A stretch of DNA of 64,000 nucleotides from Modestobacter sp. DSM 44400 (GCF_900107175.1 NZ_FNOZ01000009.1:1-64000), one strand, 5' to 3'. Positions 9,221-18,042 are shown, counted from the first letter of the stretch. Notes: generated by a model from the sequence alone, not told the origin. Translations and numbers: made by a program.

Positions 9221-9997
9221 GTGACGATGATTCACCCCCACATCGACGAGGACCTGACGGACGGCGTGGCCGTCCTCCAGCTGGACCGGCCTCGCCGGCG
9301 GAACGCGCTGACGCACTCGATGTGGCTGGCCCTGGGGCAGCGGATCGGCGAACTGGGGCAGCGGAGCGACGTGACCGCGGTGGTCCTCCGCGGGCGGGGC
9401 GTCAACTTCTCCGCCGGGGCCGACCTCGACGAGGTGCACGAGGCGACCCGGTCCGAGGGTGCCGCCGCGCGGTACTGCCGAACCATCGTCGACACGCTCC
9501 AGGCCCTCGTGCGGTGCCCGGTCCCCACCATCGCCGTCGTGCACGGGCAGGTCTCCGGCGGAGGGGTGGAGCTCGCCCTGGCGACGGACATCCGCCTCGG
9601 GGCCGCTGACACGAGCATGCAGCTCCCGATGGCCCGACTGGGCGTCATCCCGGACGCCGTCACGATCGCCCTCTTGAACCGGTCCGTCGGGCCGGGCCTG
9701 TCCCGTTGGCTGCTGCTCACCGGGCGCACGATCGACGCCGGACGCTGCCTCGACGTCGGGCTGCTGCACGAACTGGCCACGGACGGTTCGGTGGACGACC
9801 TGCTCGCCACCGTCCTAGCGGAGCTGTCCCGGGCCTCCCGGACGGCGATGGCCGGCATCAAGCTCCACCTCGACCGGGAGGTGCCAGCGGACTCCTCCTC
9901 CGCGGCAGCGGAAATGGCCTGGTCCTTCGCATACGGGGACGTCGCTGCCACGGTGGGACGCCTCCGGGCTCGACCAGCCCGCGGCGGCCGCCTGTGA
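9221..9997 (+). CDS. Enoyl-CoA hydratase/isomerase family protein
   Basis: 258 residues of crotonase fold, GTG start at 9221 about 11 bases after GAGG. The oxyanion-hole regions are present: RGRGVNFSAGADLDE and VHGQVSGGGVELALATDIR. The first catalytic glutamate (in GGGVEL) is there. The second, usually in a LPEV-type motif, is replaced by Met in MQLPMARLGVIPD. Family members lacking that Glu often catalyse other CoA reactions such as isomerisation, so hydratase activity should not be assumed. About 230 bases upstream hold a terminator hairpin and no convincing gene. Likely part of the acyl-CoA degradation genes of this stretch. Confidence 0.83.
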   Translation: MTMIHPHIDEDLTDGVAVLQLDRPRRRNALTHSMWLALGQRIGELGQRSDVTAVVLRGRGVNFSAGADLDEVHEATRSEGAAARYCRTIVDTLQALVRCPVPTIAVVHGQVSGGGVELALATDIRLGAADTSMQLPMARLGVIPDAVTIALLNRSVGPGLSRWLLLTGRTIDAGRCLDVGLLHELATDGSVDDLLATVLAELSRASRTAMAGIKLHLDREVPADSSSAAAEMAWSFAYGDVAATVGRLRARPARGGRL

Positions 9998-10010
9998 GCG
10001 GGCCCGCCGG

Positions 10011-10040
10011 CCAGATCGGTTGGTAGACCGACCGATCTGG
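10011..10040. promoter_or_regulatory. Operator-like palindromes upstream of the TetR remnant
   Basis: CCAGATCGGT (10011-10020) and ACCGATCTGG (10031-10040) form a perfect 10-base inverted repeat with a 10-base spacer. A second, overlapping palindrome ACCGACC-GATCT-GGTCGGT follows at 10027-10045. Both end 20-26 bases before the TetR GTG start at 10066. Nested palindromes at this position are typical of TetR autoregulatory operators. Confidence 0.6.
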
Positions 10041-10065
10041 TCGGTGGACCACTACCGTCGGCGAC

Positions 10066-10667
10066 GTGACCCGTCCCTTCCGGCCACCAGATCGACGAGC
10101 AGATCCTCGACCAGGCGGCTGCGCTGTTCGCCCGGCGCGGGTTCGCCAAGACCTCGGTGCAGGACGTCGCGGACGCCGTGGGCCTGTCCAGGGCCGGGCT
10201 GCTGCACCACTTCCCGAGCAAGGAGGCGCTGCACCAGGCAGTACTCGCGCAGGCTCGTAGCCTGGGGCAGAAGCCGCTCGAACGGGTCGGTCAGATGCCG
10301 CTCGGCGCTGCACGCGACCGACGAGCGGTGGAGGCCCTCGTCGACGTCGCCCTGGCCCATCCGGGGATGGTCTCCTTCCTCCTCGCACCGGCCACGCAAC
10401 TGGCAGCCGAGAACAGCGGCCGCGGCGTCGACGCCGGTGGCCCGCGCGGCGATGCAGGCGTTCGGCGTCGATCCCGACACCAGCGACCCCGAACGCGTCA
10501 TCCGGGTCGTCGGCGCCCTGGCTGCGCTCGCCGTCCTGACCCTCGCCGCCCATGCCGAGGACCAGACCACCGCGTGGGGACCCCTGATCGTCGCCACCTG
10601 CTCCGACGCGCTCGGCCACCGCCGTCCCGGCGCCTCCCCGTCCCACTCCGACCAGGTGGAGGCCTGA
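10066..10667 (+). pseudogene. TetR-family regulator broken by two frameshifts
   Basis: The helix-turn-helix domain is clear: QAAALFARRGFAKTSVQDVA followed by DAVGLSRAGLLHHFPSKEAL. The natural GTG start (10066, VTRPFRPPD) is in one frame and the DNA-binding domain in the next, with the break near 10085-10090. The C-terminal ligand domain continues (VDVALAHPGMVSFLLAPATQL) until a second break near 10425, after which a third frame reads ARAAMQAFGVDPDTSDPERV and runs to TGA 10667. Restoring both breaks gives an ordinary TetR protein of about 200 residues. The intact operator upstream suggests recent inactivation or base-calling errors. Confidence 0.75.
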
Positions 10668-10672
10668 TCCCC

Positions 10673-11730
10673 ATGGCTCGTCTGTTGTCCCGGCTGGGCT
10701 CGGCCGCCCACCAGCACCGGCCGGCCGTCGTCCTCGTCTGGCTCGTGGTGCTCGTCGGGAGCGGCGTCGGTGCCGCCACCCTGGCCGGGAGACCGCCAGC
10801 ACCTTCGCCATCCCGGGCCAGGAGTCCACGACCGCACTGGCGCTGATCGGAGAGGAGTTCGGCGCCGGGACCGGTGCCACTGCGCGGGTCGCCGTCCAGG
10901 CGCCGGACGGCGAGACGCTCACCTCTCCGTCGAACGCCACCGCCGTCGAGGACCTGGTCGGCGAGCTGGCCGCCCTGCCCGGCGTGGTCTCGGCCAGCGA
11001 TCCGCTGGACGAGAGCGCACACCGTCTCGGCGGACCGGTCCACCGGCTACAGCACCGTCACCTACCGGGCGGCGGCCGGTGAGGTGACTTCCGAGCAGCG
11101 GGACGCCCTGCTCACCGCCGTCGACGACGCGCGGAACGCCGGGCTCACGGTCGAGGTCGGCGGGGACGCGTCACCGAGGCGGTCTCCGTCGGTGGTCCCG
11201 CCGAGGCGCTCGGTGTCGTCCTCGCGCTGGTCATCCTGGCCGTCACCTAGCCAGGCCACCGAGCAGCTGGGTCCCGACCTGCGTGCGCTGTTGGCCGACG
11301 GCGACGGGCCGCTGGCCTACGTCACCGGGCAGACGGCCGTCAGCGTGGACGTCGCGACCACGCTGGACGACGCGCTGCCGGTCTACCTGGTCCTGGTCGT
11401 GGGCCTGGCGCTGGTGTAGCTGGTGCTGGTCTTCCGGTCGCTGCTGGTCCCGCTCGTCGGCGTGCTGGGCTTCTTGCTCACCGTCGGCGCCTCGCTCGGT
11501 GCCGCGGTGGCGGTGTTCCAGTGGGGCTGGCTGGCCGATGTGGTCAACCTGGACAGCACCGGGCCGCTGCTCGGCCTGACCCGATCCTGGTGATGCTGCT
11601 GGTAGCGCTCAACCTGGCCGACACCGCGGCCGTCGTCCCGGCGAGCGGCGAGGTGCTCGCCGGACAGGCCACGCGGCGCGGGAGGGACATCGAGCTCTCC
11701 GCGCACGGATGGGCGGTCGTGGCGCCCTGA
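10673..11730 (+). pseudogene. Decayed MMPL/RND-family exporter
   Basis: It begins at ATG 10673 with a typical MMPL start (MARLLSRLGSAAHQHR, then a transmembrane helix). It then continues in several frames: STFAIPGQESTTALALIG, VSADRSTGYSTVTYRAAAG, EALGVVLALVILAVT and LALV-stop-LVLVFRSLLVPLVG. At least three frameshifts, TAG codons at 11248-11250 and 11417-11419, and a large loss of the second half are visible; about 1 kb remains of a normal 2.1-2.4 kb. Its position behind the TetR gene suggests a regulated efflux pump that has been lost. Confidence 0.75.
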
Positions 11731-11910
11731 CGTGCGCCCGCAACCCTGAGCATGGGCGCCGTGCGCGACCCGGCGCCACGCCGCAGAGCGTCCTCCCACC
11801 CCTGGACCTGCGGGCAGACACGTTCGCTGGGTAGTTTGCCCCGCAAGGGACCGCATCGCGCTCGAGACGGGTGGCACGGTCCGGGAGTGCTCAGTGAGAG
11901 GAAGTGGGTC

Positions 11911-13755
11911 GTGGCCGCCTTGGACGCCGTGCTCGACGAAGCAGGACTGAAGAACACCCACGTCCGCGACTACGTCCACCATTGGGCCGAACTGACCGGC
12001 GCCGACCGGCTCGAGGTGATCAACGCCTCCGACGACGCCCGGCTGCTGCGGGAGGCGGTGGACGCCGGTGAGCTGCTCCCCGCCGGCGAGGGCCGCTACT
12101 ACTCGCGCAGCCACCCCAAGGACACCGCCCGCTCCGAGGAGCGCACCGTCGTCGCCACCAACAACCCCGCCGACAAGGGCGTCTACAACAACTGGCGCCC
12201 GGCTTCGGAGATGCGGCCCCTGCTCGAGGAGCGGATGCGCGGGGCGTCGGCGGGCAAGACGATGTACGTCGTTCCGTACCTGATGGCGCCGCCCGGCTCG
12301 CCGCTGGAGGCATACGCGGCCGGCGTCGAGCTGACCGACAGCCGCACGGTCGTCCTGCACATGATCCGCATGGCCCGGGTCGGGGTGGGGCACATCAACG
12401 ACCTCGCCGACCCGGACAGCTTCGTCCGCGCGGTGCACGTCACCGGCGACCTGGACACCCTCGGCCACGGCACCGCGGACGACCAGCGCTACTTCGTCAC
12501 CGTCGCCGACGAGCGGACCATCCTGCACTACGGGTCCTCCTACGGCGGCAACGCGCTGCTGGGCAAGATCGCCCACGGTCTGCGTCAGGCGACCTACGAC
12601 GGATGGGCATCAGGAGAGTTCCTGTCCGAGCAGTTCATGCTGCTCGGGATCACCGACAAGGAGACCGGCCGCAAGTACCACATCTGCGGCGGCTTCCCAA
12701 GCGCGTCGGGCAAGACGAACCTCGCCATGATGCTGGCCCCCGATGCCCTGGGCGACCGCTACCGGGTCGACTTCTACGGCGACGACATCGCCTGGCTGCG
12801 CGTCGACCCCGACGACGGCCGGGTCTACGCGATCAACCCCGAGTTCGGTGCGTTCGGCGTAGCCAAGGACACCAACGAGGTCACCAACCCGACCGCGGTC
12901 GACGCCATCGCCGAAGGCACCGGCACGATTTTCACCAACGTCGCCTACAACGCGGACGCCGAGGACGTCTGGTGGGAGGGCAAGACGCCCGAGCCGCCGG
13001 CCGACCTCACGGGCTGGCGCGACTGGACCGGTGAACTGATCTCCGAGCGACCGGAGGGCAGCAAGGACGCCCCCTGGGCGCACCCGAACAGCCGGTTCAC
13101 CACCACGCTGGCCAACGTCCCCAACATTGCGCCCGACTACGAGAACCCCAAGGGCGTCCCGATCGACGCCATCATCTTCGGTGGCCGGACCCGCGACCGG
13201 GAGCCGCTCGTCCGGGCCATTCCCGACCTGGCCGAAGGCGTGTACGACGGACTCACCCTGGGCGCCGAGGCCACGTTCGCCGCGGAGGGCACCGAAGGCG
13301 TCTTGCGGTACGACCCCATGTCGATGCGCCCGTTCATGGCCTATCCGGAAGGCGCCTACGCCGCCCACTGGCTGAAGATCATCGGCGCCGCGACCGATCA
13401 GCCGATCTTTGCCCACGTCAACTGGTTCCAGCGGGACCCGGACGACGGGCACTTCCTGTGGCCGGGGTACCGGGACAACCTACGTCCCCTCCTGTGGCTC
13501 ATCCAGCTCCGGAACGGCGAGGTGACCGGCAGGCAGACGCCCGTCGGGATCATCCCGACCGAGGAGGAGCTCGACCTCACCGGCGTGGACATGCGCCCCG
13601 GCGACCTCGACAAGCTGCTCACCATCGACACGGCGCGCTGGCAGCAGGAGATCACGCACCGGGAGGAGCACCTGTCCCACTTCGAGGGGCTGCCGGAGGA
13701 GATCTGGGCAGCGCACCGCCGCGTGGCCGCCGCTCTCGACGCCCAGGACCAGTGA
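11911..13755 (+). CDS. pckG: Phosphoenolpyruvate carboxykinase (GTP)
   Basis: 614 residues, the usual length of GTP-dependent PEP carboxykinase, which converts oxaloacetate plus GTP to phosphoenolpyruvate, CO2 and GDP in gluconeogenesis and anaplerosis. GTG 11911 follows GAGAGGAAG and gives the family N-terminus (M-AALDAVLDEAGL). Conserved blocks include NNWRPASEMRPLLEERMRG, VVPYLMAPPGSPL, the GTP-binding P-loop GGFPSASGKTNLAMM, and NPEFGAFGVAKDTNE. In the P-loop, Ser266 takes the place of the reactive Cys usual in the family (normally SACGKTN). A strong hairpin follows the gene. It stands alone, with no obvious operon partner. Confidence 0.95.
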   Translation: MAALDAVLDEAGLKNTHVRDYVHHWAELTGADRLEVINASDDARLLREAVDAGELLPAGEGRYYSRSHPKDTARSEERTVVATNNPADKGVYNNWRPASEMRPLLEERMRGASAGKTMYVVPYLMAPPGSPLEAYAAGVELTDSRTVVLHMIRMARVGVGHINDLADPDSFVRAVHVTGDLDTLGHGTADDQRYFVTVADERTILHYGSSYGGNALLGKIAHGLRQATYDGWASGEFLSEQFMLLGITDKETGRKYHICGGFPSASGKTNLAMMLAPDALGDRYRVDFYGDDIAWLRVDPDDGRVYAINPEFGAFGVAKDTNEVTNPTAVDAIAEGTGTIFTNVAYNADAEDVWWEGKTPEPPADLTGWRDWTGELISERPEGSKDAPWAHPNSRFTTTLANVPNIAPDYENPKGVPIDAIIFGGRTRDREPLVRAIPDLAEGVYDGLTLGAEATFAAEGTEGVLRYDPMSMRPFMAYPEGAYAAHWLKIIGAATDQPIFAHVNWFQRDPDDGHFLWPGYRDNLRPLLWLIQLRNGEVTGRQTPVGIIPTEEELDLTGVDMRPGDLDKLLTIDTARWQQEITHREEHLSHFEGLPEEIWAAHRRVAAALDAQDQ

Positions 13756-13799
13756 CCGCCCGGCAACCGCAGCCGTTCGGGTAGGTACTCGCAGGACCA

Positions 13800-13847
13800 G
13801 GTCCCCTGTCCCCGGCGCCTCTCACAGGTGTCCCGGGACAGGGGACC
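13800..13847 (+). terminator. Terminator hairpin after pckG
   Basis: Perfect 13-base inverted repeat GGTCCCCTGTCCC (13800-13812) / GGGACAGGGGACC (13835-13847) with a 22-base loop region, starting 45 bases after the pckG stop. The very stable stem at this position is most likely the pckG terminator. Confidence 0.7.
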
Positions 13848-14168
13848 GCGCGTGTCCGGGCGGAGTTCTGCCGTGACATCAGCGGCAGCGGCGGGTCCCG
13901 TCGCGAGCAGCCCGACGATCGCGACCGGGCCGCTGGCCTATCCGGGGCGGTGGCCGTGGCCGTCGTCGACTTCCGGTACGGACCGGATGGCGACGCGGCG
14001 GACGTCGGGCGCGCTGAGCCGCCTTGGGCAGCCGGGAGAAGGTCCGGCAATCCCACGCCCGATGACCGCGCGGCGTCGCCTGCCTTGAACTACCGTTGGC
14101 TTAGTGCAACAGTCAGGGCGCGTCGTCCCCCGACCGGCGCCCCGGACCGCAGCCCCCCGGAGGACCAG
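13848..14168. other. Gene-free spacer between the pckG terminator and the STAS gene
   Basis: No frame in these 321 bases shows codon structure or homology I can support. It holds a palindromic TTG-N8-CAA element at 14096-14109 (TTGGCTTAGTGCAA), about 60 bases upstream of the STAS start. This is a weak relative of the dyads found upstream of other genes in the window. The promoter of the STAS gene must be here. Confidence 0.4.
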
Positions 14169-14471
14169 ATGACCTCGATCCACACCCGGCGACCATCGAC
14201 GGAGTCGGCGTTGACCGAAGTGGTCAACGGGGTCACCGGCACGGTGACCGCCAGCGGGCAGCTGACGCCCCAGGGCGCGGACCTGCTGCGCGGCACCGTG
14301 GAGGGGCTGTGCCGAATGGGTCACTCGACCGTCCTCCTCGACCTGGAGCACGTGCAGGTCGCCGACGCCGATGGCCTGCGCGTCCTGCGCGAGCTGTGCG
14401 CCACCATGGCCGACCACGGCAACCGACTTCTGTTGCAGCACGTGCCGCGCGACATGGGCGCCGGACTCTGA
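14169..14471 (+). CDS. STAS-domain protein (anti-sigma factor antagonist-like)
   Basis: 100 residues starting at ATG 14169, four bases after GGAGGACC. The whole protein is one STAS domain: GTVTASGQLTPQGADLLRG, then HSTVLLDLEHVQVADADGLR and the helix LRELCATMADHG. The position that carries the phosphorylatable Ser/Thr in SpoIIAA/RsbV-like proteins (D-S/T-S/A-G) reads DADGLR, without a Ser. Regulation by phosphorylation is therefore doubtful. No sigma or kinase partner is adjacent. Confidence 0.7.
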   Translation: MTSIHTRRPSTESALTEVVNGVTGTVTASGQLTPQGADLLRGTVEGLCRMGHSTVLLDLEHVQVADADGLRVLRELCATMADHGNRLLLQHVPRDMGAGL

Positions 14472-14488
14472 ACCGGCTCGGCCGCGCG

Positions 14489-14511
14489 CGACCCCAGGAT
14501 GCCCGGGGTCG
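14489..14511 (+). terminator. Small hairpin after the STAS gene
   Basis: Seven-base inverted repeat CGACCCC (14489-14495) / GGGGTCG (14505-14511) with a nine-base loop, 17 bases after the STAS stop codon. A plausible short terminator. Confidence 0.4.
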
Positions 14512-14576
14512 GAGCTCAGCGAACACATAGACTGCTGCACCTGTTGCCCTGAGCGCACCGCCGAAGGGACTGCTGG

Positions 14577-15029
14577 ATGACCGAGGCCGGACCGAGCGTA
14601 GCGGCGTCCGAGTACGACGTCCTCGTGAGAGCAGCGCGCGCGATCGTCGGGATGTCCGTCCGGGCAGCCGACCAGCTGGGTCCGGTGTCATTGGTGCAGT
14701 TGCGGGCACTGACCGTGATCGACGATGTCGGCGGTGCGAACCTGCTGCGACTCAGCGAGGGCATGGGCGTCACCGTGTCTACGGCGAGCCGTCTGGTCGA
14801 TCGGCTCGTCGGCGCGGGGCTCGTCGACCGCCGTCCCTCGGAGGTGACCCGTCGGGAGATCAGCCTCAGCCTCACCCCGCAGGGGCGCGACCTCTTGTCT
14901 CGCTACGACGACCTCCGCCTGCAGGCACTGCGCCAGCGCCTGGATCAGTTGCCCGGCCGCCGGCGCGCCGCGGTGATCGATGCGCTGGGCGACCTGGTTG
15001 CCACGGGAACCCCACTGCAGGACGTCTGA
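14577..15029 (+). CDS. MarR-family transcriptional regulator
   Basis: 150 residues, normal MarR length. A winged-helix core follows an N-terminal dimerisation helix: SLVQLRALTVIDDVGGANLL, LSEGMGVTVSTASRLVDRL and the wing GLVDRRPSEVTRREISLSL, then TPQGRDLLSRYDD. The ATG at 14577 is used. No clear operator was identified. It precedes the glucose dehydrogenase gene in the same direction, with 135 bases between them. It could regulate the sugar-oxidation cluster, though nothing in the sequence proves this. Confidence 0.87.
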   Translation: MTEAGPSVAASEYDVLVRAARAIVGMSVRAADQLGPVSLVQLRALTVIDDVGGANLLRLSEGMGVTVSTASRLVDRLVGAGLVDRRPSEVTRREISLSLTPQGRDLLSRYDDLRLQALRQRLDQLPGRRRAAVIDALGDLVATGTPLQDV

Positions 15030-15164
15030 TCCGCGCGTCCTGGCCCCGCTCGGGTGCAGGGCGCCGGGTTTCACCGCCCCGGAGAATTGGTATCCGGCGA
15101 GCGTCCGGCACCGGCACTGGCCCTGCCGGCGGCCCAGCGCCCCCCTCGATCTACGGAGGCTCCC

Positions 15165-16214
15165 ATCCGCGCGCTCACTGTGCTCCCCGGAACAGCTGGG
15201 TCACTTGCCGTCGAAGAGGTCGACGACCCGCAACCGGGCCCCGGCGAGCTGCTGGTCGACGGCCTTGCGGTCGGCGTCTGCGGCACCGACAAGGAGATCG
15301 CCGGGGGCGAGTACGGCTGGGCCCCTCCCGGCAGGCGGCGACTGGTCCTCGGACACGAGTCCCTGGGCCGGGTGCGGCAGGCTCCCGACGGCTCGGGTTT
15401 CGAGACCGGCGACCTCGTCGTCGGTGTGGTGCGGCGCCCGGATCCCGTGCCCTGCGGGGCGTGCGCCCACGGAGCGTTCGACATGTGCCGCAACGGCCGG
15501 TACACCGAGCGCGGCATCAAGCAGCTCGACGGCTACGCAAGCGGCTCCTGGTGCCTGGCGCCGGACTTCGCCGTCCGGCTCTCCCCTGACCTCGGGAACG
15601 CCGGCGTGCTGGTCGAGCCGACGAGCGTCGTCGCCAAGGCCTGGGACGAGATCGAGCGCATCGGCAGCCGGTCGTGGTTCGAGCCCGAGCGCGTCCTCGT
15701 GACCGGCGCCGGCCCGATCGGCCTGCTCGCCGCGATGCTGGGCCGGCAGCGCGGGCTGGAGGTGCACGTGCTGGACCAGGTCCGGAACGGGCCCAAGCCC
15801 GGACTGGTCGCCGACCTCGGCGCCACCTACCACTGCGACGGCTTCGACGCGGCGGTGGCCGGTGGCCGGCCCGACGTCGTGATCGAGGCGACCGGCGTTG
15901 CCCCGCTGGTCGTCGCCGCGATGGCGAACACCGCGTCCTACGGCATCGTCTGCCTGACCGGCGTCTCCACCCCGGGCCGCTCGGTGTCCGTGGACGCCGG
16001 TGGCCTGAACCGCTCGATCGTGCTGGAGAACGACGTGGTGTTCGGGTCCGTCAACGCCAACCTCCGCCACTACGGGCTGGCCGCCGACGCCCTCGCCGCG
16101 GCCGACCCCGCCTGGTTGGCCCGGCTGGTGTCCCGCCGGGTCCCGCTGGAGTCCTTCGCCGAGGCCTTCGAGTCCCGCGACGGCGACGTGAAGGTCGTGC
16201 TCGACCTGCAATGA
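15165..16214 (+). CDS. Zinc-dependent glucose 1-dehydrogenase-like MDR enzyme, apparent ATC start
   Basis: About 349 residues of the medium-chain dehydrogenase superfamily, closest in pattern to archaeal-type glucose dehydrogenases (glucose to gluconolactone with NAD(P)). Motifs: GVCGTDKEI with the catalytic zinc Cys, GHESLGRV, the loop PCGACAHGAFDMCRNG, and the Rossmann glycine motif VLVTGAGPIGLLAAML. Homology starts at RALTVLPG. A perfect GGAGG (15155-15159) lies five bases before ATC (15165) instead of ATG. In-frame alternatives are GTG 15180, which loses the first strand, or ATG 15054, which adds about 37 non-homologous residues. First gene of the sugar-oxidation cluster. Confidence 0.8.
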   Translation: MRALTVLPGTAGSLAVEEVDDPQPGPGELLVDGLAVGVCGTDKEIAGGEYGWAPPGRRRLVLGHESLGRVRQAPDGSGFETGDLVVGVVRRPDPVPCGACAHGAFDMCRNGRYTERGIKQLDGYASGSWCLAPDFAVRLSPDLGNAGVLVEPTSVVAKAWDEIERIGSRSWFEPERVLVTGAGPIGLLAAMLGRQRGLEVHVLDQVRNGPKPGLVADLGATYHCDGFDAAVAGGRPDVVIEATGVAPLVVAAMANTASYGIVCLTGVSTPGRSVSVDAGGLNRSIVLENDVVFGSVNANLRHYGLAADALAAADPAWLARLVSRRVPLESFAEAFESRDGDVKVVLDLQ

Positions 16215-16254
16215 GGCAGCCGCCTCCACCGACGACCACAGAGAGGACACATTG

Positions 16255-18042
16255 ATGGCCGGAGCGATCGAGGACTACGGACTGATCGGTGACCTGCAGA
16301 CCGCGGCCCTCGTGGGCCGTGATGGCTCCATCGACTGGCTGAGCCTGCCCCGGTTCGACTCGGGGGCCTGTTTCGCGGCACTGCTGGGCGACGAGTCGAA
16401 CGGGCGGTGGCTGCTCGCGCCGTCCGCCGGCGGCAACTGCACCCGCCGCCGGTACCGCGGCGAGACGCTCATCCTGGAGACCACCTGGGAGACCGCCGAG
16501 GGCACCGTGCGGGTGCTGGACCTGATGCCCCCTCGGGGCGAGGCGGCCGACGTCGTCCGGATCGTGGAGGGGGTCTCGGGTCGGGTGCCCATGCGGATGG
16601 ACCTCACCCTCCGCTTCGACTACGGCCACATCGTGCCGTGGGTCCGCCACCTGGACGGCGACCTCGCCGCCGTGGCCGGACCGGACGCCGTCTGGCTGCG
16701 CACCCCGGTGCAGCTGGAGGGCCGGGACAGGACCACACATGCCGAGTTCGAGGTGGCCGCCGGGGACCGGGTGCCCTTCGTGCTCACCTACACGGCCTCG
16801 CACCTGCCGCGACCCGATCCGGTCGACGCCGAGGACGCGCTGTCCACGACCGAGAGCTTCTGGACCGACTGGATGGCCCGGTCGAACTACCACGGCCAGT
16901 GGGCCGAGGGCGTCCACCGCTCGCTGCTCACCCTCAAAGCCCTGACCTACACGCCCACCGGTGGCATCGTGGCCGCCGCAACCACGTCGCTCCCCGAGGA
17001 CCTCGGTGGGTCGCGCAACTGGGATTACCGCTACTGCTGGCTGCGCGATGCGACCTTCACCCTGCAGGCACTGCTGGGCACCGGGTACGAGAAGGAGGCG
17101 CGCGCGTGGCGGGAATGGCTCTTGCGTGCCGTCGCCGGCGACCCCGCCGACCTGCGGATCATGTACGCCCTCGACGGTTCCCGCCGCATACCGGAGTACG
17201 AACTCCCCTGGCTCTCCGGCTACGCCGACTCCTCACCCGTCCGGGTCGGAAACGCCGCGGCCTCGCAGTTCCAGCTGGACGTGTGGGGCGAGGTCCTCGA
17301 TGGCCTGCACTACTCGCGGACGTCGGGCCTGGCCCCCAACGAGGACGCCTGGTCACTGCAGAAGGCGCTGCTGGACTTCCTCGAGGGTGCCTGGGACGAA
17401 CCGGACAACAGCCTCTGGGAGGTCCGCGGCCCGCGGCGGCCGTTCGTGCACTCCAAGGTGATGGCCTGGGCGGGGGTCGACCGCGGGGTCCAGGCGGTCG
17501 AGCGGTTCGGTCTCGAGGGCCCGGTCGACCGTTGGCGGCAGTTGCGCCAGGAGATACACGACGACGTGTGCGCGAAGGGCTACGACGCCGACCGCGGCAC
17601 CTTCACCCAGTTCTACGGCTCCACCGGCCTGGACGCCGCCCTGCTGCTGCTCCCGCGGGTTGGGTTCCTGGAGCCGACCGATCCGCGGATCGTCGGGACC
17701 GTCGAGGCCGTGCAGAGGGAGCTGAGCGAGGACGGCCTCCTGTTGCGGTACCGCCCGGATACCGACGGCGGCGTCGACGGGCTCCCCGGACACGAGGGCG
17801 CGTTCCTGGCCTGCAGCTTCTGGCTCGCCGACGCGCTGAGCATGATCGGCCGCGAGGACCAGGCCCGCGCACTGTTCGAGCGACTGCTGAGCCTGCGCAA
17901 CGACCTTGGTCTGCTGAGCGAGGAGTACGACACCCAGGCCGGCCGGCAGGTCGGCAACACCCCGCAGGCGTTCAGCCACGTCGGGCTGGTCAACAGCGCC
18001 TGCCAGCTGAGCGGTTCCAGCCGCCGGACCGACGACGGATAG
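16255..18042 (+). CDS. GH15 family glycoside hydrolase (trehalase/glucoamylase-like)
   Basis: 595 residues from ATG 16255, seven bases after GAGAGGA. The start IEDYGLIGDLQTAALVGRDG and SIDWLSLPRFDSGACFAALL are typical of bacterial GH15 proteins that include mycobacterial trehalase. The (alpha/alpha)6 barrel contains GSRNWDYRYCWLRDATFTL and ends with EGAFLACSFWLADAL and NTPQAFSHVGLVNSA. The N-terminal beta-sandwich domain is present too, so it is full length. It would release glucose from trehalose or an alpha-glucan. No signal peptide, so intracellular substrate. It stands 40 bases after the glucose dehydrogenase gene and probably feeds it. It ends with TAG. Confidence 0.87.
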   Translation: MAGAIEDYGLIGDLQTAALVGRDGSIDWLSLPRFDSGACFAALLGDESNGRWLLAPSAGGNCTRRRYRGETLILETTWETAEGTVRVLDLMPPRGEAADVVRIVEGVSGRVPMRMDLTLRFDYGHIVPWVRHLDGDLAAVAGPDAVWLRTPVQLEGRDRTTHAEFEVAAGDRVPFVLTYTASHLPRPDPVDAEDALSTTESFWTDWMARSNYHGQWAEGVHRSLLTLKALTYTPTGGIVAAATTSLPEDLGGSRNWDYRYCWLRDATFTLQALLGTGYEKEARAWREWLLRAVAGDPADLRIMYALDGSRRIPEYELPWLSGYADSSPVRVGNAAASQFQLDVWGEVLDGLHYSRTSGLAPNEDAWSLQKALLDFLEGAWDEPDNSLWEVRGPRRPFVHSKVMAWAGVDRGVQAVERFGLEGPVDRWRQLRQEIHDDVCAKGYDADRGTFTQFYGSTGLDAALLLLPRVGFLEPTDPRIVGTVEAVQRELSEDGLLLRYRPDTDGGVDGLPGHEGAFLACSFWLADALSMIGREDQARALFERLLSLRNDLGLLSEEYDTQAGRQVGNTPQAFSHVGLVNSACQLSGSSRRTDDG

